Origin: Phycisphaerae bacterium
GTDB taxonomy: Bacteria > Planctomycetota > Phycisphaerae > Sedimentisphaerales > Anaerobacaceae
Direction: 5' to 3'
DNA length: 64,000 bases
NCBI GenBank assembly: GCA_026386805.1
Contig: JAPLMX010000221.1
Span: forward strand, 1 to 64,000
Below, one piece after another: positions 17,835 to 26,307 of the stretch. Position 1 is the first letter of the stretch; every line of letters starts with the position of its first letter. The position numbers and the translations under genes were made by a program. The notes under the pieces were generated by a model. The model was not told the origin of the DNA. It worked only from the letters and a program-made list of their open reading frames with translations, and searched no databases.

Positions 17835-18275
17835 TCTTGGCCACCACCGGCGTACGCAGGAACCCCGGAGTCCGCACGGGGCGATCGTGCAAAACAAAGC
17901 CAATTCCTCCCGAGCGGCATGAAGGGCAAGTATTTTGTGAGAAAAGAGTTATGACGAATTGGACACGCGAAAGGCCTCGGCAGAACAAAGCCAATTCCCG
18001 CAAGGACAAGGGTGGGCAAGGGCCGCCAAAGCTGCCAGTGCCGTCGATGAGCCAAGCGTGCGAAACAAAGCCAATTTCTCCCGATGGGAGTACTGGATCG
18101 GCCACTTGGCCGACGACGACGTACACAAGGACCCCGGAACCCGCACAGGGCGATGATGCAAAACAAAGCCAATTCCCGCCGGTCGCCATAAGCGGTAAGT
18201 GCGCCGGAGAACAAGAGTTATGAGGAATCGACCCCCAGAGGGGCTCGGAGAAACAAAGCCAATTCTCCCGACGGC
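17835..18275 (+). repeat. Nested tandem repeat with AACAAAGCCAATT boxes
   Basis: Five copies of AACAAAGCCAATT occur at 17893, 17984, 18064, 18162 and 18252, all in the same orientation, at intervals of 91, 80, 98 and 90 bases. Copies 1 and 4, and 2 and 5, also share their flanks (for example CCCCGGA.(G/C)CCGCAC.GGGCGAT and GAGTTATGA.GAAT.GAC), giving a higher-order period of about 268 bases repeated 1.6 times. The boxes are AT-rich in GC-rich surroundings. The irregular spacing and similar, rather than unique, spacers argue against CRISPR. Its role is unknown. Confidence 0.75.
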
Positions 18276-18683
18276 ACGCCCGTAGCGGGTGCCCCGGATC
18301 GGGGGCCAGATGCCGCCTGCGGCCTTGGGTTCTTTCGCATCTTTGGCGTGTTTCGCGGTTGGTGGTCTGTGGCTGGAACCGCCGTTTGGCCTTATGGCGG
18401 ATCGTTGAAAATAAAAGTCGCTGCGGGAAATTCGTGTCTGAGGTTGGTCTTCCGCGTTTTCGGGGGCGACAAGGCGGATTCGGAGGGCCGCCTTGGTACG
18501 TTTTTCGGTGGGACCCGCCGGGAAAGGGTGATTTTGGACCTACGCGTTCGAAATTCACGGTTGACGCGGGGCGGTTGGGAGCTTATGATGGATACTGAAC
18601 GTACAGGGATTCAGGCGAGCAGCCCTGATGGAAGCTCACCGTAGCTCTCTGAGAGGACTGCGCCGCCCGTTCTGAGGTGAACT
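18276..18683. other. Non-coding spacer
   Basis: No gene or clear repeat is supported, apart from a short hairpin GGCACGCCCGTAGCGGGTGCC near 18280. Open frames here lack ribosome binding sites and recognisable products. Confidence 0.4.
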
Positions 18684-18860
18684 ATGTCTAAAGTAACGAC
18701 GAATACTGCATACCGTAAGTTGCGAGGCACGGATAAGCCGTTCAGCGGCTCCGAGGAGCAAGCCAAGGCGATCTGGAATGAGCTGATGCGAAAGGAAAAG
18801 TGGCGACCCGCAGCAAAAGCAGCCCCCACGGCCACGGCTGCGCCCAAATCCCAAGGGTGA
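18684..18860 (+). CDS. Small basic hypothetical protein
   Basis: A 58-residue protein, MSKVTTNTAYRKLRGTDKPF continuing SGSEEQAKAIWNELMRKEKW and an Ala/Pro/Lys-rich tail ending KSQG. A GAGGTGA box lies 5 bases before the ATG. The amphipathic segment EEQAKAIWNELMRKEKW suggests one helix. I do not recognise the family. It could be a small accessory factor of a lost mobile gene, since the neighbours are mobile-element remnants. Confidence 0.5.
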   Translation: MSKVTTNTAYRKLRGTDKPFSGSEEQAKAIWNELMRKEKWRPAAKAAPTATAAPKSQG

Positions 18861-18994
18861 GGCGACGGCAGGCGCCCGGCACCGTTGCGTGCTCGGCGCA
18901 TTTCGCAGCCGAAGAGCAGTTGTCGGTAGTCCGTAGCCGGTAACCGGTGTGCCCCGGTGCTTTTCCCTATTTCCCCTTTTACCCTTTGCCTTTT

Positions 18995-19135
18995 GCCTTC
19001 TTCCCTCCACTTGCCGGCGGCATCGGGGTGGTTGATGCAGGTCAGGCCGCACGGCCAGCCGCCCACGAGACTCATCAGGTGTCGGCCCGCACTCCAGTGG
19101 GCGTAAATGCAGTCGTAACAACTTCGCTTCTCCAT
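18995..19135 (-). pseudogene. Cys-rich N-terminal fragment of an HNH-AP2 protein
   Basis: From ATG 19135, preceded by a GGAGG box, the frame reads MEKRSCYDCIYAHWSAGRHL, then GGWPCGLTCINHPDAAGKW. The CxxC...C...C pattern is typical, as I recall, of the N-terminal extension of planctomycete HNH-AP2 proteins. After about 47 codons it runs into low-complexity repeat sequence (18958-19010) and the nuclease and AP2 parts are missing. Confidence 0.45.
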
Positions 19136-19543
19136 AGGTCCTCCGCTTTCACGTGGTCCGTTCTCCGTTGCTGGTCACACACTCACGGCCGTGGGCCGCC
19201 CCACGACACTGAGTCTATGGTAAAACAAGGTGATTGTTGTGCAGGAAAAACACATACAAAATTCGTGCCAACAGTCCGAGGCCGCCAATCCGAAGCACGA
19301 AACGCTGAATCCGAAACAAATCCACCATCCCAGGCACCAAACGCTGTCGCCCGCCTTGTCCTGTTTCGAATTGTGGGCTTTCGTCCTTCATGCTTGTTTC
19401 GAGTTTCCGGAACAACACCGGGCAACAGGCATCCGCCTGCGGCGGAGTTGTCGAGATTCGGATTTCGAATTTCCGCCCGCAGGGTGGCTTCGTGGTGAAA
19501 AAGGCATTGACTCCGCCGACGGCAGCGGTTTTGATGGTCCGCC
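19136..19543. repeat. Spacer with seven-base-phased repeats before tadA
   Basis: Short phased runs occur: GTGGTCC GTTCTCC GTTGCTG (19154-19174) and AATCCGA AGCACGA AACGCTG AATCCGA (19288-19316), with a partly complementary arm GATTCGGATTTCGAATTTCC near 19455. No gene is seen; two longer open frames crossing tadA antisense have no product. Confidence 0.45.
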
Positions 19544-20047
19544 ATGATGGAGCTAAGCCAACAAGAGATCGACGAGCGGTACATGCGAATGGCCATCGAC
19601 GCGGCGCTGGTGGCCGAGGAAAACGGCGACGTGCCCATCGGGGCCGTGATCGTGCACGAGGGCCGCGTCATCGGCAAGACGTACAACCAGCGCGAGCAGC
19701 TCAAGGACCCGACCGCCCACGCGGAGATCATCGCCCTCACGCAGGCGGCGACCGCCCTGGGGATGTGGCGGCTCCACGGCGGCACGATCTACGTGACACT
19801 GGAGCCTTGCCCGATGTGTGCCGGGGCGCTTGTCCTGGCCCGGCTCGACCGGCTCGTCTACGGCTGTCCCGACCCCAAAGCCGGCGCCTGCGGCAGTCTC
19901 TACGACATCGTCCGCGACGGCCGGCTCAACCACCGGCTCGAAGTCACCTCCGGCGTCTTGGCCGACGACTGCACCGGCCTGCTCCAGGACTTCTTCCGCC
20001 GGCGCCGCCGGGGCAACGACGCCGAGGCCGGCGACTTGGGGCAATGA
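19544..20047 (+). CDS. tadA: tRNA adenosine(34) deaminase TadA
   Basis: The 167-residue enzyme converts adenosine to inosine at the wobble position of tRNA-Arg(ACG). The zinc and catalytic signature is complete: TAHAEIIAL (His59, Glu61) and PCPMCAGAL (Cys89, Cys92). Length is normal for the bacterial family. Two ATG codons stand side by side at 19544 and 19547; either may start. It is followed 64 bases later by the convergent purC gene. It is an essential housekeeping gene inside an otherwise accessory stretch. Confidence 0.95.
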   Translation: MMELSQQEIDERYMRMAIDAALVAEENGDVPIGAVIVHEGRVIGKTYNQREQLKDPTAHAEIIALTQAATALGMWRLHGGTIYVTLEPCPMCAGALVLARLDRLVYGCPDPKAGACGSLYDIVRDGRLNHRLEVTSGVLADDCTGLLQDFFRRRRRGNDAEAGDLGQ

Positions 20048-20111
20048 TGTGCGACGACGCCAATGCCGGCTTCTCTCACACAATGGCTGTCGCCCGTCGA
20101 TTCTGCACGGG

Positions 20112-21011
20112 CTACGCCCGCCAGGCGAAGGGTTTGCCGGTCAGGCGCTCGTAGGCTTCGATGTACTTCTCGCTCGTTTTCTCGACGATGTCGGGCGGCA
20201 GCTCGACGCCGGGGCCGGATTTGTTGAAGTGGATCTCTTCGAGCCAGTTGCGGACGAACTGTTTGTCGAAGCTCTCCTGGTCGCGGCCGGGCGCGTACTT
20301 GTCGGCCGGCCAGAATCGCGACGAGTCCGGCGTGAGGACCTCGTCGATGAGGATGATCTTGCCGGCCTCCGTCACGCCCCACTCGAATTTCGTATCGGCC
20401 AAGATCAGGCCCTTACTCTCGGCGTACCGGCCTGCCTTCTGGAAGACCTCGATGCTCTTGTCGCGGACGTAGGTCGCCTGGTCGACGCCGACGATTTTGG
20501 CGGCCTCGGCGAAGCCGATGTTCTCGTCGTGGGTGCCACGTTCGGCTTTCGTGGCGGGCGTGAAGATTGGCTCGGGCAGTTTCTGGCACTGTTTCAATCC
20601 CGCCGACAGCTTGACGCCGCAGACGGTGCCGCTCTGCTGGTACTCTTTCCAGCCGGAGCCGGCCAGATAGCCGCGAACGACACACTCGATGGGCAGCACT
20701 TGGACCTTGCGAACCAGCATGCTGCGGCCCTTGAGCTGCTTGGCGTAGTTCGAGAACGGCTTGGGAAGATCGGCCAAGCGGTCGGAGAGCAGGTGGTGCT
20801 CGACCTGGCCGCTTAGGAAGTCAAACCAGAATTTGGAGATCTGCGTCAGGACGATGCCTTTGTAGGGAATCCCGTTGGTCATGACGACGTCGAACGCACT
20901 GATCCGGTCGGTGGCGACGATCAGCAGCTTGTCGCCGAGGTCGTAGATATCGCGGACTTTGCCCCGCACCGGCTCTTGGCCAGGAATCTTTGTCTGTAGG
21001 ATGGTCTGCAT
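20112..21011 (-). CDS. purC: SAICAR synthetase (purine synthesis)
   Basis: The 299-residue enzyme makes phosphoribosylaminoimidazole-succinocarboxamide from CAIR, aspartate and ATP. Recognisable blocks are GKVRDIYDLGDKLLIVATDR, RISAFDVVM, the family signature LPIECVVRGYLAGSGWKEY and DTKFEWG. The length fits the longer single-domain form. The start at 21011 has AAGGAG 5 bases upstream; the frame remains open further up into a palindromic repeat but has no starting signal there. It converges with tadA. Confidence 0.96.
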   Translation of the reverse strand: MQTILQTKIPGQEPVRGKVRDIYDLGDKLLIVATDRISAFDVVMTNGIPYKGIVLTQISKFWFDFLSGQVEHHLLSDRLADLPKPFSNYAKQLKGRSMLVRKVQVLPIECVVRGYLAGSGWKEYQQSGTVCGVKLSAGLKQCQKLPEPIFTPATKAERGTHDENIGFAEAAKIVGVDQATYVRDKSIEVFQKAGRYAESKGLILADTKFEWGVTEAGKIILIDEVLTPDSSRFWPADKYAPGRDQESFDKQFVRNWLEEIHFNKSGPGVELPPDIVEKTSEKYIEAYERLTGKPFAWRA

Positions 21012-21025
21012 GCCAACTCCTTCAT

Positions 21026-21110
21026 AGCACGGGCTTGGGTTCCCAAACGCGATAGGTCGCGTTGGGGGGCCCCTTTCAGCCCGTGATTCTGGACCCATGC
21101 CCATGCTACT
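21026..21110. repeat. Composite palindromic repeat (copy 1)
   Basis: The outer part (TAGCACGGGCT...AGCCCGTGATTCTGGA...CCCATGCTAC) recurs at 44446-44502. Between its two halves this copy has an extra CCAAACGCGA-TAGG-TCGCGTTGGG palindrome (21043-21066), a member of the family also found at 37264-37333, 40119-40140 and 50770-50795. The insertion of one palindrome family into another shows that the inner one has moved. Confidence 0.7.
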
Positions 21111-21245
21111 CAATCACCATTGAGCTAACGTGTATAGTAGATTCCCGAGCGCCGATAGTCAACCCAAAGCACGAACCGGCGTGCCATGAGGAAGAAGTAG
21201 AATGTCCCCCTTTCCAGGCCCTTCGTTCTTGGGCGGAAGAAGACG

Positions 21246-21328
21246 TGGCCGAGATGGGATTTGAACCCATACGCCCTTGCGGGCAGGGGATTTTAAGTCC
21301 CCAGCGTCTGCCTTTCCGCCACTCGGCC
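21246..21328 (-). tRNA. tRNA-Leu (TAA)
   Basis: A class II tRNA of 83 bases: acceptor GGCCGAG/CTCGGCC, anticodon stem GGGGA/TCCCC with loop CTTAAAA giving TAA, a variable arm GCCCGCAAGGGC, T arm ATGGG-TTCAAAT-CCCAT, discriminator A. CCA is not encoded. Confidence 0.93.
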
Positions 21329-21469
21329 AGCAGTCAGTCTATACCCTACCAACTCCGCCCCGGCGATTCAACAGCGCACCCGGTGTGATCTCACGAGGAC
21401 GAAACGACCCAACCCACGCGGACATTGAGTCGCTGTTGCGGCTTCTGGAATCTGCGCCGTCGTTATCCG

Positions 21470-22339
21470 TCAGATCATCCACCAGTGCTCCGGGCCGATC
21501 GCGGGGAGCTTGAAGGCCCTCTGGTCCTGCGGGAGGGATTCGAGAAGCTCTTTGGCCTTTTTGCCTATCGCCTGCGAGGCGAGCTCGACGTTCCGCCGAC
21601 CGACCTCGGCGGAGGCGTACTTGCGGGGGTCCTGGCCGCCGATGCCGTCCGGCGGCTTCATGTTCGGGGCCAGCGGGCCGTCGCCGAGCGTGGACATATC
21701 CACGAGGTCCGGATAGAAGAACATCATGTTGGAGGTCTCCCACTTGGCGGCGTGGTCGGTGCCGGATTCGGGGCCGCCGCTGAGCGTGACCTTCCACAGT
21801 CCCATGCCGGCCACCGTGCCATCCGCCACGACTGGGGCCAGGGCCTTGTTGACCATGTCGATCTGGCCCTGCACGTTGTGGCCGGAAACGCCGAGAATGA
21901 CGCGAACGCCGGTCTTCTTCAACCGCTCGAACAGCGAGGTCAAGACCGGCACGAGGGACTCCTTGGGAAAGCCGTCATGGAAGTACACGGGCGGGTACAC
22001 AACGCCGCCGAACTGCTCGGCCGTCTTGACGAGAATGCCGTGGGCCTTGAGGGCGTCGTTGCCGAGCGGCAGATGGCGCCCGTGCCACTCGATCAATCCA
22101 AACGGCACGTAGACCGCCGGGAACGCACGGAGGGCCTTCTCCAACTGCCCCGGCCGCAGGAATTGCATCTGGACGGCGGCGGACAGATCTCGCTTGAGGC
22201 TCTGCGGCTCGTTGCCCGCGGCAGCCGTAGATGCGCCCTCGGCAAGACAGACGGTTGCGGCGGTGGTCCCCATGAAATCCCGACGAGAGATCCGAGTGTG
22301 TGCTGAGGTCCCCATTGATTCATCCCTTCGCATGTTCAT
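21470..22339 (-). CDS. Exported creatininase-family amidohydrolase
   Basis: A 289-residue protein with a twin-arginine signal (ISRRDFMGTTAATVCLAEGA), so it is folded with its metal before export. The metal-binding blocks of creatininase-like amidohydrolases follow: VPFGLIEWHGRHLPLGND (about residues 78-95) and VILGVSGHNVQGQ. The substrate is unknown; the family hydrolyses cyclic or linear amides, for example creatinine or pyrroloquinoline precursors. Start ATG has AAGGAG upstream. It stands alone between tRNA-Leu and a broken insertion element. Confidence 0.85.
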   Translation of the reverse strand: MNMRRDESMGTSAHTRISRRDFMGTTAATVCLAEGASTAAAGNEPQSLKRDLSAAVQMQFLRPGQLEKALRAFPAVYVPFGLIEWHGRHLPLGNDALKAHGILVKTAEQFGGVVYPPVYFHDGFPKESLVPVLTSLFERLKKTGVRVILGVSGHNVQGQIDMVNKALAPVVADGTVAGMGLWKVTLSGGPESGTDHAAKWETSNMMFFYPDLVDMSTLGDGPLAPNMKPPDGIGGQDPRKYASAEVGRRNVELASQAIGKKAKELLESLPQDQRAFKLPAIGPEHWWMI

Positions 22340-22538
22340 TCTCCTTGACGGGCAAGATGTTCGCTGCCTTCGCGGCTGAACTTATCCCGGCTTCGCCGGG
22401 GGCTTTGCTTCGCTGCTTCAGAGATTGTGGTTTCATCGGTCGGCCCCAGTAGATCCGGGGTGACCTGACTTCGGGATCCCCCTGGAACGGTTGTCCCCGA
22501 TACGTTATGGTGGTCCGTGACGGTGTCTGCGGATCGCC

Positions 22539-23810
22539 ATGGAAGGGATTGATAAGGCTACCTTCAAGAAGATCCTTCGGGATCACTGGCCCCGATTCAA
22601 AGAGGCCTATCCACGCTATGACTCGGAGTATTATGACCAGGTCATCCAGAAGATGCTCGATGGCGGCGATCCCGAGAAAATGGGATTTGTCCAGTATCGC
22701 TGCTGCTCCTGTGGAGAATCCCGCCGAATCGCCTTCCCCTGCAAGTCTTGCTTCTGCCTGTCCTGCGCCAAGGTGTATACGGACCGCTGGGCGGATTTCA
22801 TCGGCCGACGACTGATCCCGCCAGTCACCTATCGACATGAAGTCTTCCCCGTGCCGGATTTCCTCCGGGGCTACTTCTACCGAAACCCCGATCTGCTCAA
22901 CTGCCTCCTGCAAACCGGGAACAACTGCCTCCGCGACATCCTCCAGACCTGTACCCGGACCTCACTCATCATCGGGACCATTATCGTCCTGCAGACCAGT
23001 GGCCGATCCGGTCGATACAACCCCCATCTGCCCATCTTGTTCACCGCCGGGGGCGTGGACCCGCAAGGCCGATGGAAACCGGTCTCCTACATCCCCTACG
23101 AACTCCTGCACCGCAAAGGGCAGTACCATTTGTTGACCCTGCTCGCCCAAGAGGTGGACCAAGCAACGATCCACGCGGATCTCGACCACGGCTGGAACGA
23201 CTATCCGAAGGGCTTCGTCGCTTTCCTGCAGGAGGGAGACGTTCCGGCCGGGGGGAAAGGACTCGCCGAGTATCTCGCCAAGTACGTCACCTCCCCGCCG
23301 ATCTCCGTCCGACGCATCGAACGCTAGGACGACCAGACCGTCCGCTCCTGGTATCGAGACCACAAGACCGCGACCATCCAACAGGAGACCGTACCGGTCT
23401 TGACCTTCCTCGGACGCAGGGTCCAGCATCTCCTGCCCAAAGGATTCCAGCGAATCCGGTATTGCGGGCTGCACGCCAAGGCCTGTTATGCCAGGAACCG
23501 AGAAGCTCTGGCCGCTCTCGGGAAGACCCGCACACCCCCTGCCGATCCCCGGGGCTTCCGAGTGCTTCCCCGATCGCCGTTGGCACAACGGTTCGAGAAA
23601 TCCTTTGGCAAGGACCCGCGGACCTGCCCCAAGTGCGGCGACACCATGCAACGGGAATTGATCTATCATCCCCAATACGGTATCCTCCAGGAGTTCAGGC
23701 TCTTCACGGAGATGCCCCATGACGAACCCTTCCCAGAACCGACAAGACCCGAGGGACGGGCCGTGGACCGGACCCAGCGAATGGTACAGCTACCGCTGTC
23801 CTTCCTGTAA
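22539..23810 (+). pseudogene. IS91-family transposase with an amber codon
   Basis: The frame shows an N-terminal zinc-finger part (CCSCGESRR, CKSCFCLSCAK) and the IS91 core: YRHEVFPVPDFLR, GTIIVLQTSGRSGRYNPH, AEYLAKYVTSPPISVRRIER. A TAG at 23325-23327, where relatives have Tyr, interrupts it; the same frame then continues with DDQTVRSWYRDHKT and RVQHLLPKGFQRIRYCG to 23810. The HUH motif reads NPHLPIL instead of NPHxHxL, so a catalytic histidine is lost as well. No terminal sequences were identified. This is a dead rolling-circle-type element. Confidence 0.8.
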
Positions 23811-23874
23811 CCACACCGACTGGGTGGAAGAGATCATTGTCGATGCCTTCCCGCCGGACAACTGGGTTCTTTGA
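23719..23874 (+). CDS. Small zinc-ribbon-like protein overlapping the transposase
   Basis: In another frame, overlapping the transposase end by about 90 bases, a 51-residue protein reads MTNPSQNRQDPRDGPWTG, PSEWYSYRCPSCNHTDWVEE and IIVDAFPPDNWVL. One CxxC knuckle and a tryptophan-rich end suggest a rubredoxin- or zinc-ribbon-like fold with only half of the metal site. Its position suggests an accessory gene of the IS91-type element. Expression is unproven; no strong ribosome binding site is seen. Confidence 0.45.
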   Translation: MTNPSQNRQDPRDGPWTGPSEWYSYRCPSCNHTDWVEEIIVDAFPPDNWVL

Positions 23875-23879
23875 TGCCT

Positions 23880-24150
23880 CATTGCGCTTTTGTTGCTCCC
23901 GTGAGATCGGATCGGATTCACACGCCGGGATCGGCGTTCCGATGACCTCCACCTGCACCGGCTCCAGCTCAATCACCACTCGGCCGTTCTCGTCCGAGTA
24001 CCACTCGATGTACGGGTAATTGACGTAATCCACCGGCGGCAGTCCTGCCGTGATATCACCGACCTTGCCGGTCTGCTGTGGAGCAATGCCGTCCATGTAG
24101 TCTTCCGCATCGGCCGGCGGGTCCATCTCGGACCCATCTCCTGCGAAATG
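23880..24150 (-). pseudogene. Orphan coding fragment
   Basis: On the minus strand an open frame reads EMDPPADAEDYMDGIAPQQT, then GLPPVDYVNYPYIEWYSDEN and GRVVIELEPVQVEVIGTPIP, which looks like real protein sequence. It has no start or stop of its own: upstream it runs into the antisense of the truncated lipoprotein copy and downstream into the insertion element. Family unknown. The junction near 24150 marks a rearrangement. Confidence 0.3.
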
Positions 24151-24168
24151 AATCTGCGCTCCACGAAT

Positions 24169-24651
24169 GATCTGTCGAAGCGAACGCAGCCGTATCAGGT
24201 GGTGCTCGCGCGCATGCCACGAAGCGAGACGCTGGGCGAGACCGCCAAAACGCTCCAGGAGAAGATAGGAGCATTCAAAAATGATCCGGACTACGAGGCT
24301 CTTCGCAAGCTCCGGCCCCCTGACACCCTGATCGTGCCGGACGTGCTCTACAAGCTGACGCATCACTTTGACGAATTGCTCAACAAGCATCTCGGCAACC
24401 AAAAGTGGCTGGACTACTTCTTCTTCGAGGCTCTGCAGAAGATCGACTTTTCTCTGAGCCGGACCGGCGTGGTCCTGAAGTCCGAGGCCCGTCTCCGCGC
24501 CACGCTTGGCGGGCCTGCCACCGTAGAGAAGCCGCGGCATCTGCACTTCGACCGGCCCTTCCTGATTTGCGTCCAGAAGCGCGAGCCCGACGCCACGCCC
24601 TTCTTCCTCATGTGGGTGGACAATGCGGAACTCATGACAAAGTACCAATAG
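24169..24651 (+). pseudogene. 5'-truncated copy of the neighbouring lipoprotein gene
   Basis: From DLSKRTQPYQVVLARM to the stop this frame is a close homologue of the last 160 residues of the lipoprotein gene that follows, including an almost identical end (RHLHFDRPFLICVQKREPDA; LMWVDNAELMTKY). The first 240 residues and the signal are missing. It lies about 140 bases upstream of the intact copy in the same direction. Confidence 0.8.
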
Positions 24652-24793
24652 GGCGGCTACACGCCGGGCAGGCGACAGGCGCGCCGGACTCTTGCTTGCA
24701 TGAACACGCTTGGCGGGGTAGAAAGAACATGCCTACGCGAGCGTAGGCATGGCACCCAGAGATAGATACTATGGGCTTTGAAGGGAGAAACAG

Positions 24794-25990
24794 ATGGCGA
24801 GGCTGTGCAACTCGCAGAGGTTGATGCGGATCGGGGTTCTGGTTGGTGTGCTCGTTGGCGTCTTGGCGTTGTCGCTGCTGCCGGTGGCGTGCCGGCCGAC
24901 GAAATCCAGGCCGGACGTTGACCCGAAGAGTCTCGCGCAAACGGCCGTGGTGGCCACGCTGGATTGTCCGCTGCCAGAGCATAGGAACGCAATCTGGTGT
25001 AGCACGTTCCAGATGGCCTGGGACAAGTTCAGGCAGGATATCATTGGCGAGCCTGTCCAAGTTCTTGGGGCGGAGGAACTGGCGAATCGCTTGAATGGAG
25101 CGCCGTTTCCGGCCGGGAATATCGAAGAAAAGTCGTACTATGCGGCCGCGGGCTTCGTGAAGAGCGGCATCATCGAACAAATCCAGAAGGACATGAGGCA
25201 GCGCTTCCCCTCGGAACCAGTGCCGACCTTTGACAGCCGGTACACAACGCTGCCCGACGTAGCACTGGCGTATGCGTACCTGAACGTCGATGTCGGGTTC
25301 GACTATCCCTATTACGCCTACCTGAGGCAGTTCGACTTCCAGGACTCCGGCGGCTCGCGGACGGGTGTCACGGCATTCTGCGCCCAGACCAGTGTGTCCA
25401 GCGGGGACTATGCGCGCGTGCGGGACCAAGTGGAGGTGCTGTACTACGACTACGGCTCGTCGCCGGAGACCGTGCAGTTCGCCGTCGATCTGTCCAAGCA
25501 GACGCAGCCGTACCAGGTGATCTTGGCCCGCATGACGCGCTGCAACACGCTCGGCGAGGCGGCCAAGGCGCTCCGGGAGAAGATCGCCGGATTCAAGAAT
25601 GATCCGAACTATGAACTTCTGCGTAAGCTCCGGCCCATCGACACACTAATGGTGCCTGATGTCGCCTATAAAGTGACACATCGCTTTGAGGACTTGCTCG
25701 GCAAGCACCTTGGCAATCCCAAGTGGCGGGACACCTTCATCTTTGAAGCCCTGCAGCAGATCGACTTCACTCTCAGCCGAAAAGGCGTCGTCGTGAAGTC
25801 CAGCGCCCGGGTCGCTGCTGCCTTGAGCGCGGTCCCGATTTCTAAATTGGAGGAACCCCGGCATCTGCACTTCGACCGGCCCTTCCTGATCTGCGTCCAG
25901 AAGCGCGAGCCGGACGCCACGCCCTTTTTCCTCATGTGGGTGGACAACGCCGAGCTGATGACGAAGTATAGCGGCCAGAACAGCCCGTAG
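24794..25990 (+). CDS. Lipoprotein with a serpin-like C-terminus
   Basis: A 398-residue protein with a lipoprotein signal: hydrophobic core LVGVLVGVLALSLLPVAC, lipid-attachment Cys33, then a charged linker. The mature part has segments AWDKFRQDIIGEPVQVLGAE and LRPIDTLMVPDVAYKVTHRF. The end, RHLHFDRPFLICVQKREPDA with FLMWVDNAELM, resembles the serpin C-terminal signature (F.ADRPFLF.I......FMG.V..P). Serpin membership is a suggestion from this pattern only. Start ATG is preceded by AAGGGAGAAACAG. A truncated paralogue sits directly upstream. Confidence 0.65.
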   Translation: MARLCNSQRLMRIGVLVGVLVGVLALSLLPVACRPTKSRPDVDPKSLAQTAVVATLDCPLPEHRNAIWCSTFQMAWDKFRQDIIGEPVQVLGAEELANRLNGAPFPAGNIEEKSYYAAAGFVKSGIIEQIQKDMRQRFPSEPVPTFDSRYTTLPDVALAYAYLNVDVGFDYPYYAYLRQFDFQDSGGSRTGVTAFCAQTSVSSGDYARVRDQVEVLYYDYGSSPETVQFAVDLSKQTQPYQVILARMTRCNTLGEAAKALREKIAGFKNDPNYELLRKLRPIDTLMVPDVAYKVTHRFEDLLGKHLGNPKWRDTFIFEALQQIDFTLSRKGVVVKSSARVAAALSAVPISKLEEPRHLHFDRPFLICVQKREPDATPFFLMWVDNAELMTKYSGQNSP

Positions 25991-26103
25991 CCTGGAATCT
26001 GTGGGAAAGGCTGAATCCGCGTGAGTACTCGGCACCTGCGTAGGACCGCCTCGGTCGTGCGTCTTCGCACGGCATCTCCGACGAGCATGAGTCTCCAAAA
26101 CAG

Positions 26104-26121
26104 GCGAGCGGGGACGCTCGC
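26104..26121. repeat. Hairpin GCGAGCG/CGCTCGC
   Basis: GCGAGCG-GGGA-CGCTCGC forms a stem of 7 base pairs about 115 bases after the lipoprotein gene. It may end that transcript, but there is no T run. Confidence 0.35.
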
Positions 26122-26191
26122 CCCACGAAGCGCCGCGGATCCGCCACCGGATGTTGACCGCACCCCGCCCCGCCGGCCACGAATTTCAGTA

Positions 26192-26220
26192 TTCGCATTC
26201 GAGACACGAGACTGTATACT
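26192..26220 (+). promoter_or_regulatory. Probable promoter of the 280-aa gene
   Basis: A weak -35 (TTCGCA), a 17-base spacer and TATACT lie about 90 bases before the start of the following gene and point toward it. Confidence 0.4.
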
Positions 26221-26307
26221 GCACCCGCCCGTTAGGCGGCGAACAGGCTTCCGAGGCGGGCGTATGAAGCGTGGATAGGCCATTCTCATGGTGCGGCAAA
26301 AGGGCGA

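Noticed and set aside
17893-18264. CRISPR array
   Set aside because: The repeat core is only about 13-20 bases, intervals vary from 80 to 98 bases and the spacers are themselves related; no cas genes are present.
17701-18558. Repetitive protein (repeated NWLCFA) on the minus strand
   Set aside because: The repeats in the protein only mirror the DNA box AACAAAGCCAATT; frames change between boxes and there is no start signal.
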